Shown here piece by piece: positions 1 through 7,739 of a DNA stretch of 13,135 nucleotides. The position numbers and the translations under genes were made by a program. Positions within the stretch are counted from its first letter, which is position 1, and each line of letters starts with the position of its first letter. Location: the NCBI GenBank assembly GCA_031284085.1, contig JAITAM010000032.1, positions 1-13,135 of the forward strand. The letters run 5' to 3'. The notes under the pieces were generated by a model, which was not told the DNA's origin, did not search any database, and saw only the letters and a list, made by a program, of their open reading frames with translations. The stretch comes from Spirochaetaceae bacterium. GTDB taxonomy: Bacteria > Spirochaetota > Spirochaetia > Treponematales > Breznakiellaceae.

Positions 1-115
1 CTGGAAAACGGAAACGTTTAAGGGGCACGGGACCCGTCTGAAGAAAAGCAGGCGGACTCAAAAATGAATATTCGGCGGCTGAGGGGCTTCGGTTCCGAGG
101 CTGTCGGAGAAATAT
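1..115 (+). promoter_or_regulatory. 16S rRNA precursor leader with two hairpins
   Basis: This stretch lies directly before the 16S gene and is probably the transcribed leader. Two hairpins can be read. CCGTCTG (34-40) pairs with CAGGCGG (49-55) around an 8-base loop. GGCTTCG (85-91) pairs with CGAGGCT (96-102) around GTTC, with two wobble pairs. I see no convincing -35/-10 pair, so the promoter probably lies upstream of the window. A processing role for the hairpins is an inference. Confidence 0.4.
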
Positions 116-1657
<1,542 letters not shown>

Positions 1658-1869
1658 CACACTGAAAGGAAATATAATAATATAAATATAACCAATCCTA
1701 CCTCTTTCCCTTTCCTCCTCCCCCCTATAAAAATAGGGGGAAAGATTTTATATAAAATGTATTAGTAAATACTATGATGTCCTATTGTAGTTTATGAATA
1801 ACACTGAAACCTAGAATATAGATTCAAATAAAATAAAACCAATAAAGCTCTCAAAGAGTTTGTGTTTAT
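1658..1869 (+). other. 16S-tRNA-Ala internal spacer
   Basis: This AT-rich spacer separates 16S from tRNA-Ala and holds no gene. It begins with the anti-SD-complementary trailer. A polypyrimidine tract (about 1699-1725) follows, then a perfect 8-bp hairpin: CCCCCTAT (1721-1728), loop AAAA, ATAGGGGG (1733-1740). The segment TCTTTCCC (1703-1710) could pair instead with GGGAAAGA (1738-1745), so two folds compete. Only a weak, interrupted T-run follows the hairpin. It may therefore be a processing site or a leaky terminator rather than a strong terminator. No convincing promoter for the tRNA was found in the remainder. Confidence 0.5.
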
Positions 1870-1943
1870 GGGGATATAGCTCAGTTGGCTAGAGCGGCGG
1901 CTTTGCAAGCCGTAGGTCAGGGGTTCAAATCCCCTTATCTCCA
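1870..1943 (+). tRNA. tRNA-Ala (anticodon UGC)
   Basis: A full cloverleaf can be drawn. The acceptor is GGGGATA (1870-1876) with TATCTCC (1936-1942). The D arm is GCTC/GAGC and the anticodon arm is GCGGC/GCCGT around loop TTTGCAA, with anticodon TGC at 1904-1906. The T arm is AGGGG/CCCCT with loop TTCAAAT, and the discriminator is A1943. Base pair 3:70 is G:U, the classic identity element read by alanyl-tRNA synthetase, which agrees with the anticodon. The next bases are ACT, so the 3' CCA is not encoded and must be added. In many bacteria this tRNA sits in the 16S-23S spacer. Here it follows 16S but no 23S comes after it. Confidence 0.96.
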
Positions 1944-1971
1944 ACTCTCATTTGTATAAAATCAAGTAGAG

Positions 1972-1989
1972 GAAAAAGTTCCATTTTTC
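1972..1989. terminator. possible weak bidirectional terminator between tRNA-Ala and the ADH-like gene
   Basis: GAAAAA (1972-1977) pairs with TTTTTC (1984-1989) around GTTCCA, giving an AT-rich 6-bp hairpin with A/T tracts on both sides. It lies in the 124-base gap where the rRNA/tRNA transcript and the minus-strand operon converge. An ability to stop transcription in either direction is plausible but weakly supported, because the stem has only one G-C pair. A second small inverted repeat, TTGAA/TTCAA, lies nearby at about 2027-2039. Confidence 0.25.
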
Positions 1990-2067
1990 ACTATGCTTTA
2001 TAGACAGCAAAAAATTAATTATCCTGTTGAATTGTTCAATCCTACCTAATAGGCCAAAATAGCATTA

Positions 2068-3213
2068 TTAAAATGCCTGCTTGAGCAAAGCAAAAGCATC
2101 CTCTGCTGTTACAGTCCAGGGAGAAAAAGCAATAAAATTCATATTTCGCATCGAGTCAATAACCGGTATGAGTCGGTCTAAAGATGAGCTATACTCTTTA
2201 AGCTTGACTGGAAGGTGTAAGTCATCCCGATATCGGATAATAGCATCCGTAACCTTCTGTGCTTTCTCTATTGTTGAAGTTTCTTCTTCTGCTTCTCCCA
2301 TCATTACCGCCACACTTGCTATTTTCTCTGGGCAACAGCTGATTAGTTTTTCTATAACACAAGGAAGTAAAATAGTCGAACACAGAGATTTTGAAAGGGG
2401 AAATCGACTGTTCAAACTATAGGCAAGAGCGAGTCCCGGACCGGGTGCGCTGATCGCAATACCAAGCGCCATAAGTAGTCCGGCATTGATGATAATCTCC
2501 GTTATGTCGGTAAGCTCGTGATTACGGTAGGCATGGATTATTTTAATGTACAAATCAAGTGCTTGCTCCAATAAAGCATCGGATAAAAGGCTTGATTTAC
2601 GAGAGCAATAAGCTTCCAAAACCGTACTAAAACCGTCAAAAGCAATAGCAGGGGCAAATTTACCGTCCAAAGATGCGATCAGCCCTCCGTCAAATATAGC
2701 TCCTACACATAGCCTACTGGGGCATTTGATTTGCTTAATAGCACGATTCCGTGGATCAGTTATGATACAGTAATTGGTAAAAATAAAAGGATCCCGCCCT
2801 GAGGTTGGAATACTAAGACAGGGAAGAAAGTCATCCCCCGGCTCCTTCCCGTCAAGAAGATCGAATATATCGTTACTGGAATGGACAAGTATTGCTGCAA
2901 ACCGTGCCAATGCCTGTGTTTTTAATCCACCAAGGCTAATGATAAGCTCACAGCGGGCGCCTCTTGCAAGAACAGCAATATTCTGTGCCACTTCTGCAGT
3001 TATCTGTGATGATATTTCATCAAAAACAATGGACTCGACACCGGAATCCCCTAAAATAGTGGTTAGCCGTTCAAGCGACTTGTTTTCATAAAGCGCCCGC
3101 TCGGTCATAATAAGCGCCCGCTTGCAATGCTTCTTGCACAGAAGACCTGCCCGGTTGATCGTGTCAACTCCTACAACAATCTCAGGATCAATACTAAAGA
3201 CGATATCTGTCAC
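2068..3213 (-). CDS. iron-alcohol-dehydrogenase-fold protein, probably catalytically dead
   Basis: The product resembles the metal-dependent alcohol dehydrogenase / glycerol dehydrogenase fold. It has the family layout and the typical C-terminal block (SPWTVTAEDAFALLKQAF). The open frame extends back to a TTG at 3231, but a strong AAGGAG (3220-3225) sits six bases before the GTG at 3211-3213. I take that GTG as the start, giving 381 residues, a normal family length. Numbering from the TTG, the aspartate ligand is kept (D199). The three histidine ligands appear as T203, Y271 and K281, and the GGGSxxDxAK cofactor loop has become GGLKTQALAR (101-110). It should therefore bind neither iron nor NAD in the usual way. 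The frame is otherwise intact, which argues for a maintained non-catalytic role over decay. It is last in the minus-strand series, 103 bases after mutY. Substrate and function are unknown. Confidence 0.8.
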   Translation of the reverse strand: MTDIVFSIDPEIVVGVDTINRAGLLCKKHCKRALIMTERALYENKSLERLTTILGDSGVESIVFDEISSQITAEVAQNIAVLARGARCELIISLGGLKTQALARFAAILVHSSNDIFDLLDGKEPGDDFLPCLSIPTSGRDPFIFTNYCIITDPRNRAIKQIKCPSRLCVGAIFDGGLIASLDGKFAPAIAFDGFSTVLEAYCSRKSSLLSDALLEQALDLYIKIIHAYRNHELTDITEIIINAGLLMALGIAISAPGPGLALAYSLNSRFPLSKSLCSTILLPCVIEKLISCCPEKIASVAVMMGEAEEETSTIEKAQKVTDAIIRYRDDLHLPVKLKEYSSSLDRLIPVIDSMRNMNFIAFSPWTVTAEDAFALLKQAF

Positions 3214-3219
3214 AATGAA

Positions 3220-3225
3220 CTCCTT
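3220..3225 (-). promoter_or_regulatory. ribosome binding site that fixes the ADH-like start
   Basis: AAGGAG on the minus strand is followed by six bases and then GTG (3213-3211). The upstream TTG codon, six codons earlier, lies 5' of this site and has no Shine-Dalgarno sequence of its own at a useful distance. The site therefore favours the shorter protein. Confidence 0.75.
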
Positions 3226-3316
3226 TTCCAATTTTCGGTTATTAGCTATGTATATCCTAGCCTTTTTACACAGCTTTGCCGACCCCTAAAAAACATGAAG
3301 GACAACGGTTACCCTC

Positions 3317-4135
3317 TTATCCTTTAATCCGGTATATGCCTCTTTCCTCGCCAACAAAACACTCTTTTTCCAATACTGTTAGAGCTTCATAGAGCTGCGC
3401 TTCTTCAATACCGGTGCGCTCATGCAAATCTGCTATACCGGCGCTTCCCTCTGATACGAGAGAGCGTATCACTTTCCCCCGAATCTGCCGAAACGAACCG
3501 ACAAAAGGGCTTTGCCGAAGATAAGCGGCGCTGCTACGCCCCGGGTTTACCATTGTCTTCTTGAGATAAGCGCCGTAATCCATCAATGCCCAATACCAAA
3601 GCCGCGGATTGTCCCTATCAAGACTCGCCTCAAGGATAGGTAATAATTGACTATCCTGAACCGCTGCACTTTCTGCAAAAAAGAACTGAATCAGTGCGGC
3701 GCGTATGTTGGTCTCAATAAAAACCGCCGGGTAGTTATAAGCAAACGCAGCAATAGCGCCTGCACTGTAAGCACCAATACCGGGCAAGGCGCGCAGCTTG
3801 TCCGGCCTGTCTGGAACTATGCCCTCGTAAGACTCTGTGATAATCCGAGCGCACTCTTTAAGATACCGGCACCGGCGATTGTAGCCTAATCCACTCCATT
3901 CACGCAAAGCCTCTTCTAATGTCGCCCGATGCAGAGCTTGCGGACTAGGCCATAAACTCATCCATCGATCAAAATACCGCACCACCCGCTCGGTTTGCGT
4001 CTGCTGCAGCATGAATTCAGAGACCAAGACACCCCACGGCTCTACGTTACGCCATGCAAAAACCCGTCCGGCACTTTCATAATAGGCATACACAAGACGC
4101 CTGAATTCCGCTACAGTCTCTAAATCCGCTTGCAC
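3317..4135 (-). CDS. mutY: MutY-like A/G-specific adenine glycosylase lacking the iron-sulfur cluster
   Basis: This helix-hairpin-helix DNA glycosylase has 272 residues. MutY removes adenine mispaired with 8-oxoguanine. Visible motifs are SEFMLQQTQTERVVRYF (39-55, with the catalytic glutamate E40 of the family), the HhH hairpin LPGIGAYSAGAIAAF (117-131), and FIETNIRAAL (139-148), which aligns with the LDGNV segment carrying the family's second catalytic acid. Here that residue is glutamate (E141) rather than aspartate. The C-x6-C-x2-C-x5-C cluster is absent; its place is taken by NPGRSSAAYLRQSPFVGSFR. The usual Nudix-like C-terminal domain is also missing and is replaced by about 50 residues resembling a winged helix (220-270). 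Cluster-less MutY lineages are known. The start is GTG, preceded by AAAGG. It lies 15 bases after the CMP-kinase gene, so the two are probably co-transcribed. Confidence 0.85.
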   Translation of the reverse strand: MQADLETVAEFRRLVYAYYESAGRVFAWRNVEPWGVLVSEFMLQQTQTERVVRYFDRWMSLWPSPQALHRATLEEALREWSGLGYNRRCRYLKECARIITESYEGIVPDRPDKLRALPGIGAYSAGAIAAFAYNYPAVFIETNIRAALIQFFFAESAAVQDSQLLPILEASLDRDNPRLWYWALMDYGAYLKKTMVNPGRSSAAYLRQSPFVGSFRQIRGKVIRSLVSEGSAGIADLHERTGIEEAQLYEALTVLEKECFVGEERGIYRIKG

Positions 4136-4150
4136 AGTCTCCCCTTTCCA

Positions 4151-4678
4151 TTAACTATGGCACGAAGGAAATGAGGCTCTCTCGATAATACGCCGCGCAA
4201 TTTCCTCAGGCGCAATGGTATCCGTATCAATTACCAAATCCGCAACCGCATAGTCGTCATTATCTATCTGGTATATCCGCAAGTAACGCTCCCTATCTTG
4301 GAAGTCGCGCTCTTGCGTAAAGGCTGCAACAGCTTCCAGCGTGCCGCCTTCTCGGTTGAGAATACGGTTAGCACGCGTTTTTGCCTGCGCTCTTAGATAC
4401 ACTTTAAGGTCGGCCTCAGGCAGCATCCAAATTGCCAGCCGAGAGCCAAGCACACAGTCTTTTTCCTGTTGAGCCATTAAGACCTGCCGCTTATCAAGTT
4501 CCCGATCCCATGTATCATCCTGCTGCGCAAGGGCAAGTATTTCAGGCAGACTCAGTCCTTTTTCCAAAGCCAGATTCCTAAACGTAAAATTGATAAAATG
4601 CAGTCCCAGCATTTCAGATACGAGACGGCTTATTGTGGTATTTCCACAACCGCTTTTCCCCGAAATAGCAATTTTCAT
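4151..4678 (-). CDS. cmk: cytidylate kinase, archaeal-type (short form)
   Basis: This is a 175-residue P-loop kinase of the short, archaeal-type CMP kinase group, which phosphorylates CMP/dCMP to the diphosphate. The P-loop is ISGKSGCGNTT (5-15). The usual lysine before the Ser/Thr is replaced by asparagine, and this subgroup is known to depart from the classic GK[ST]. Family features follow in order: DREIDRRQ-like DRELDKRQ (58-65), the CMP-recognition/lid block GSRLAIWM (78-85) and ADLKVYLRA (89-97), NREGG (108-112), RERYLRIYQID (128-138) and ADLVIDT (146-152). The start ATG (4678) is preceded by AGGAG about nine bases away. It appears to head the cmk-mutY-ADH-like group. Upstream lies a repeat hairpin and a possible promoter rather than another gene. 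Confidence 0.85.
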   Translation of the reverse strand: MKIAISGKSGCGNTTISRLVSEMLGLHFINFTFRNLALEKGLSLPEILALAQQDDTWDRELDKRQVLMAQQEKDCVLGSRLAIWMLPEADLKVYLRAQAKTRANRILNREGGTLEAVAAFTQERDFQDRERYLRIYQIDNDDYAVADLVIDTDTIAPEEIARRIIERASFPSCHS

Positions 4679-4701
4679 ATCTTTCTTCTCCTATCCATAA
4701 G

Positions 4702-4733
4702 ATTATCTCTCGCAGAGCCGCAGGCTCTTTCAA
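4702..4733 (-). promoter_or_regulatory. possible promoter for cmk overlapping a repeat hairpin
   Basis: On the minus strand TTGAAA (4728-4733) and GATAAT (4702-4707) resemble -35 and -10 boxes, but the spacing is 20 bases, longer than optimal. The spacer contains most of the hairpin AGAGCC-GCA-GGCTCT (4714-4728) that heads a member of the local repeat family. The repeat may therefore contribute the -35 box. This is a weak call. Confidence 0.25.
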
Positions 4734-4770
4734 AGTTTTCGGCGCTGGTATCCAAGTCTCCCTAAGCCGG
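4714..4770 (+). repeat. hairpin-headed intergenic repeat, single degenerate copy
   Basis: The element starts with the perfect 6-bp hairpin AGAGCC-GCA-GGCTCT (4714-4728) followed by TTTCAAAG and TTTTCGGCGCTGGTATC. The same order (hairpin, TTTC/CAAAG, TTCTCGGTACTGGTATC) occurs at 9227-9266, and a related one occurs in the 105-bp repeats at 12718. It points away from the cmk start. The 3' boundary is uncertain. Confidence 0.5.
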
Positions 4771-4814
4771 CACTCCTCCGCTTACCTAAGACAAGAGCCT
4801 GCCCCCCCTAGTCC

Positions 4815-5071
4815 AGCCCCTGAACACCCCCTAGTCAAAACCTCTTTGCCACTCCCTACTCCAGAGCCTAAACACTCATACTCCAGACCCAAAACTCCCT
4901 TTCGCAAGACCCTGAACTCTCTTTACTCCAGACCCAAAACTCCCTTTCGCAAGACTCAAAACTCCTTCTCACAAGCCCCTGAACACCCCCTACTCAGAGC
5001 CTCTTTACCTACCCCTATCCAAAGCCTTACCTACCCCTATAGGCCAGAGCCTTATCTACCCCTATATCAGA
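4815..5071. repeat. C-rich/G-rich minisatellite block
   Basis: Several direct repeats are nested here. A 31-bp exact repeat beginning ACTCCAGACCCAAAACTCCC occurs at 4880-4910 and 4925-4955 (45-bp period). AGCCCCTGAACACCCCCTA occurs exactly at 4815-4833 and 4974-4992. Three roughly 25-bp units sharing CTACCCCTAT start at 4999, 5024 and 5049. On the minus strand the units carry repeated GGGG and GGG runs, which could support G-quadruplexes in the strand reading toward cmk. Repeat number is likely to vary between strains; that is inference. Confidence 0.65.
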
Positions 5072-5110
5072 CCTCCAACCCCCAAAACAGGTCAGACCTT
5101 CTGCCCGGCC

Positions 5111-5235
5111 TTTTGCAGGCAAAAAGCCGTACGCTTCTTCCGATACAAGAACCTTTGAAACAGCCTGCGGCTGCTGGCAGGCAAAAAGCCGTACGCCTCT
5201 CCCGATACAGCAACCTTAGAAACAGCCTGCGGCTG
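5111..5235 (-). repeat. two tandem copies of a 62-bp hairpin-headed repeat
   Basis: Read on the minus strand, the copies start at 5235 and 5173. Each opens with the hairpin CAGCC-GCA-GGCTG, continues TTTC(T/A)AAGGTT, TGTATCGG and GCGTACGGCTTTTTGCCTG, and ends just before the next hairpin. The unit matches the first 60 or so bases of the 105-bp repeats at 12718-13013, where about 43 further bases are present. The block follows immediately after the Nudix stop codon, and repeat-like sequence continues into the gene's end (5237-5263). Confidence 0.8.
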
Positions 5236-5236
5236 C

Positions 5237-5839
5237 TTAGAAATAGCCTGCGACTGAGACCTCTGGCCCAAAAAGACCGGCCTGTGCGAGAGCAGACCAC
5301 CGCTCTTGAGGAAGAGCGCAAAGAGCTTCTTGAGTCTTCCATTCCATAAAGGACAACTCTTCGCCCCCCTGCGGTAAAAATCCCGTATGACAGTAAGCCA
5401 TAAAAACAAGCCCAAGATGAACACGGCTTACCGCAGAACTAGCATCGTTAATCAACCCTTTATACACAAGATCAACAGAGCCTTCCGTAAAATTGACTAA
5501 CTCCTCCGAAAGCTCCCGCAACATTCCAGCTCTTACCGTTAAGGCAAAACTCTCATGCCGGTCACCCTCTTCAATATGACCGCCTATACCGCACGAATAC
5601 ATGCCGTGAAGCCGCGTCTCAGTGCCGCGCCGGCGGTAACAAAGCAGTTCTCCTGCGCTGTTTTGCACCAGCACATACGGAATTATCTGTTTGTAAGACT
5701 CGTCATGCTCGGCATGAGGCCGTTCTATCCAAAGCATATCGCCATCCGACACAGAAGAAAAGAAATCACAGGCGATTAACCCTTCATTGTGCTGCCATTC
5801 TTCAGGTACTCTCGTTGTTTTAATACAGCAGATTTTCAT
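5237..5839 (-). CDS. Nudix hydrolase with an extended Nudix box
   Basis: This is a predicted Nudix pyrophosphohydrolase of 200 residues. Nudix enzymes cleave nucleoside-diphosphate-linked compounds. The core reads SYKQIIPYVLV (48-58), LLCYRRRGTETRLHGMYSCG (65-84), GGHIEEGD (86-93) and RELSEE (108-113). The gap between the first glycines and RExxEE is about four residues longer than in the classic G-x5-E-x7-RExxEE box. This resembles a Nudix subgroup with GGHIN-type motifs, so the substrate cannot be named. I chose the ATG at 5839, 22 bases after the purF stop and preceded by AGAGGCG. An ATG 26 codons earlier would overlap purF and adds no family-like sequence. The last eight codons (5263-5240) and the stop lie in sequence matching the local repeat family, so the C-terminus appears to be repeat-derived. 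Confidence 0.8.
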   Translation of the reverse strand: MKICCIKTTRVPEEWQHNEGLIACDFFSSVSDGDMLWIERPHAEHDESYKQIIPYVLVQNSAGELLCYRRRGTETRLHGMYSCGIGGHIEEGDRHESFALTVRAGMLRELSEELVNFTEGSVDLVYKGLINDASSAVSRVHLGLVFMAYCHTGFLPQGGEELSFMEWKTQEALCALPQERWSALAQAGLFGPEVSVAGYF

Positions 5840-5861
5840 ACGATTTTCGCCTCTGCGCTTT

Positions 5862-7247
5862 TCAGATATTCTCTGTACTTGCAACCGGTAGAGGGTATTC
5901 TCCGGTAAAACAGCCAAGACAGTAGCCGCCCTCTCCGTTTAATGATTCGAGCAAGCCGTCGACAGAGATAAAGGCAAGGCTATCCGCTTCTAAAGAGGAA
6001 CGGAGTTCTTCAACACTGTTTGTATTGCTGATAAGTTCGCTTCGGTACTGCGTATCTATACCAAAGTAGCAAGGGAAGCGTACCGGCGGCGAACACACGC
6101 GTATATGTACTTCACGAGCGCCCGAATGTTTCAAAATGGCAACGAGCCTTCGGCATGTAGTCCCACGCACAATAGAGTCGTCGATAAGAATAATGCGTTT
6201 CCCTTTGACTTCGCTTTGAATCACATTGTGCTTAACCGAAACCGCGGCTTCCCTGACTTGTTGATCCGGCGCAATAAAGGTGCGCCCGACGTACTTGCTT
6301 TTTACCAAACCAAGACCAAAGGGAATATTTGTCGCCCGACTATACCCTATGGCAGCCGGCACCCCTGAGTCCGGAACGCCGATAACCATATCGGCATTAA
6401 CCGGCGACTCTTGGGCTAGTATTTTACCTGCTTGAATTCGAGCGCTATGCACATCAACCTTGTCGATAACGCTATCGGGTCGTGCAAAGTACACATACTC
6501 AAAAGCACAGGTTGCACGGGTTGTTTTCTCGCTGAAACTAAATGAGCATACGCCGTCGTTGTTGATGATAACAAGTTCCCCCGGTTCAATATCACGAATA
6601 AACTCCGCACCGATCGCATCTATAGCGCACGACTCGCTGGCCAATACCCAGCCGGATTTATGTCTACCGAGACAGAGGGGTCTAATGCCGTTGGGGTCGC
6701 GCACTCCGAGCAATGCGTTATTCGCAAGCATGACCAGAGCATACGAACCTTTAATAAATTGAATGGTATCGGTAAGCGCCCGTTCCAAGCCCTTTTTGTA
6801 ATTTTTTGTGATAAGCCTCACTATAACTTCACTGTCGCTTGAAGAGCTAAACCCGACTCCTGAGTCTTCGAGTAGCTCTCGAACAAGATCAGCGTTGGTA
6901 AGAGTGCCGTTGTGAGCAAGCGCTATAGAGCCGAGCTTGAAATGGCTGAGAAAAGGTTGTGCATTTTCAATGCTGCTTGAGCCGCTTGTGGAATACCGAG
7001 TATGTCCTATGGCGGCATGGCCGGACAATGAAGCCAGTATTTCTTGGGTAAAGATTTCACCCGCTAGTCCCATGCTTTTATAGCAGACAGTAGCGCCTTC
7101 TTTTACCGCTGCAATACCGGCGCTTTCTTGCCCTCGGTGCTGCAGTGAGAAAATCCCATAATAAACAAGCGGCACAACGTTTTCTTGTGCATCACAGGAA
7201 AACACGCCAAAAACCCCGCACTCTTCATGAAGCTTATCATCGTCCAC
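5862..7247 (-). CDS. purF: amidophosphoribosyltransferase (PurF), iron-sulfur type
   Basis: PurF transfers the glutamine amide to PRPP, giving phosphoribosylamine, the first step of purine synthesis. The 461 residues fit the Bacillus-type enzyme. A short propeptide (MDDDKLHEE) precedes the nucleophile C10 of CGVFGVF. The glutaminase domain shows LQHRGQESAG (35-44), HTRYSTSG (82-89) and AHNGTLTN (111-118). The phosphoribosyl domain shows the PRPP loop IILIDDSIVRGTT (352-364) and GVPDSGVPAA (290-299). All four likely [4Fe-4S] ligands are present: C247, C393, C443 and C446. The start is GTG directly after the ychJ-like TAA. Its Shine-Dalgarno AAGGA lies inside the last codons of that gene, so translation is probably coupled. 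No other purine-synthesis gene is in the window. Confidence 0.95.
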   Translation of the reverse strand: MDDDKLHEECGVFGVFSCDAQENVVPLVYYGIFSLQHRGQESAGIAAVKEGATVCYKSMGLAGEIFTQEILASLSGHAAIGHTRYSTSGSSSIENAQPFLSHFKLGSIALAHNGTLTNADLVRELLEDSGVGFSSSSDSEVIVRLITKNYKKGLERALTDTIQFIKGSYALVMLANNALLGVRDPNGIRPLCLGRHKSGWVLASESCAIDAIGAEFIRDIEPGELVIINNDGVCSFSFSEKTTRATCAFEYVYFARPDSVIDKVDVHSARIQAGKILAQESPVNADMVIGVPDSGVPAAIGYSRATNIPFGLGLVKSKYVGRTFIAPDQQVREAAVSVKHNVIQSEVKGKRIILIDDSIVRGTTCRRLVAILKHSGAREVHIRVCSPPVRFPCYFGIDTQYRSELISNTNSVEELRSSLEADSLAFISVDGLLESLNGEGGYCLGCFTGEYPLPVASTENI

Positions 7248-7739
7248 TTATTTTCCTTGTCCGCAGCAATGCTTGTACTTTTTACCAGAGCCGCACGGGC
7301 ATGGATCGTTACGTCCGATTTTTGGAGCGGCTCTTGTAACCGTTTCTTGGACGATACGGCCGTCTCGGTAAAGCCACTTACCGTTTACTTTAACAAAATG
7401 CGCCCGTTCATGGTGAAAATCTTTGATCCGGTCGCGTTCGTAGTGAGCTTTAAATTCAACGATGCCTTCGGTATCTTCAACGCCGCCGCCGCTAAGCGAT
7501 ACTATATCAAGTCCGAGCCATTTTGACTCTTCGCTCCACTTTCTCGTTTCCGAAAGATCGATCTTCTCCGTCCCTTCTTGAACGCACGTTGCAACAATGT
7601 AGTTAATCACATGCTCGACGTAGGCCGTATACCGGCTGCGCATAAGGCTTTCGGCAGTTGGAGGGTTTTTTATATAGCTGAGGAAAGGCTCGCAGCAGTC
7701 GCCGTAAAGACGGCCTGAACCGCAAGGACAAGGTTTCAT
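7248..7739 (-). CDS. YchJ-family protein with two SEC-C zinc motifs
   Basis: This 163-residue protein has a SEC-C zinc-binding motif at each end: [13 protein letters not shown] (4-16) and [13 protein letters not shown] (147-159). Between them is the YchJ middle domain, recognisable from [12 protein letters not shown] (30-41), WLGLDIV (74-80), VEFKAHYE (93-100) and [17 protein letters not shown] (110-126). The middle domain resembles the NTF2-like fold. The family is conserved but its function is not established; SEC-C motifs elsewhere bind zinc and SecB or ribosome-associated partners. The ATG overlaps the thrC stop in ATGA, with GGAG inside thrC. The stop abuts the purF start. It is therefore the middle cistron of a coupled thrC-ychJ-purF unit. 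The length is close to that of E. coli YchJ. Confidence 0.88.
   Translation of the reverse strand: MKPCPCGSGRLYGDCCEPFLSYIKNPPTAESLMRSRYTAYVEHVINYIVATCVQEGTEKIDLSETRKWSEESKWLGLDIVSLSGGGVEDTEGIVEFKAHYERDRIKDFHHERAHFVKVNGKWLYRDGRIVQETVTRAAPKIGRNDPCPCGSGKKYKHCCGQGK

Larger units (their letters stand above)
4679..5236. other. 558-base repeat-rich gap between the Nudix gene and cmk
   Basis: There is no credible gene here. From left to right it holds the cmk ribosome-binding region, one hairpin-headed repeat (4714-4770), a pyrimidine-rich tandem-repeat block (about 4815-5071) with strongly C-rich plus and G-rich minus strands, and two copies of a 62-bp repeat unit on the minus strand (5111-5235). 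The long plus-strand frame across it arises because the low-G sequence contains few stop codons. Its translation is a proline/serine/arginine-rich string that follows the DNA repeats. Confidence 0.7.

Noticed and set aside
4880..4955. 31-bp repeats with 14-bp spacing, considered as a CRISPR array
   Set aside because: Only two copies, spacer too short, low-complexity C-rich sequence, and no cas genes in the window.
4679..5236. Insertion sequence or prophage remnant in the repeat-rich gap
   Set aside because: No transposase or integrase-like frame, no terminal inverted repeats and no clear target-site duplication were found.
4846..5349. 167-codon plus-strand frame, rich in Pro, Ser and Arg
   Set aside because: It only mirrors the DNA repeats in a stop-poor region, has no Shine-Dalgarno, and overlaps the end of the Nudix gene on the other strand.
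5067..5424. Two further minus-strand frames of 91 and 110 codons
   Set aside because: They overlap the Nudix coding region in other frames and run into the 62-bp repeats; no family resemblance.
5840..5917. Upstream ATG extending the Nudix protein by 26 residues
   Set aside because: The extension overlaps purF and adds no conserved sequence, while the ATG at 5839 fits the gene spacing.
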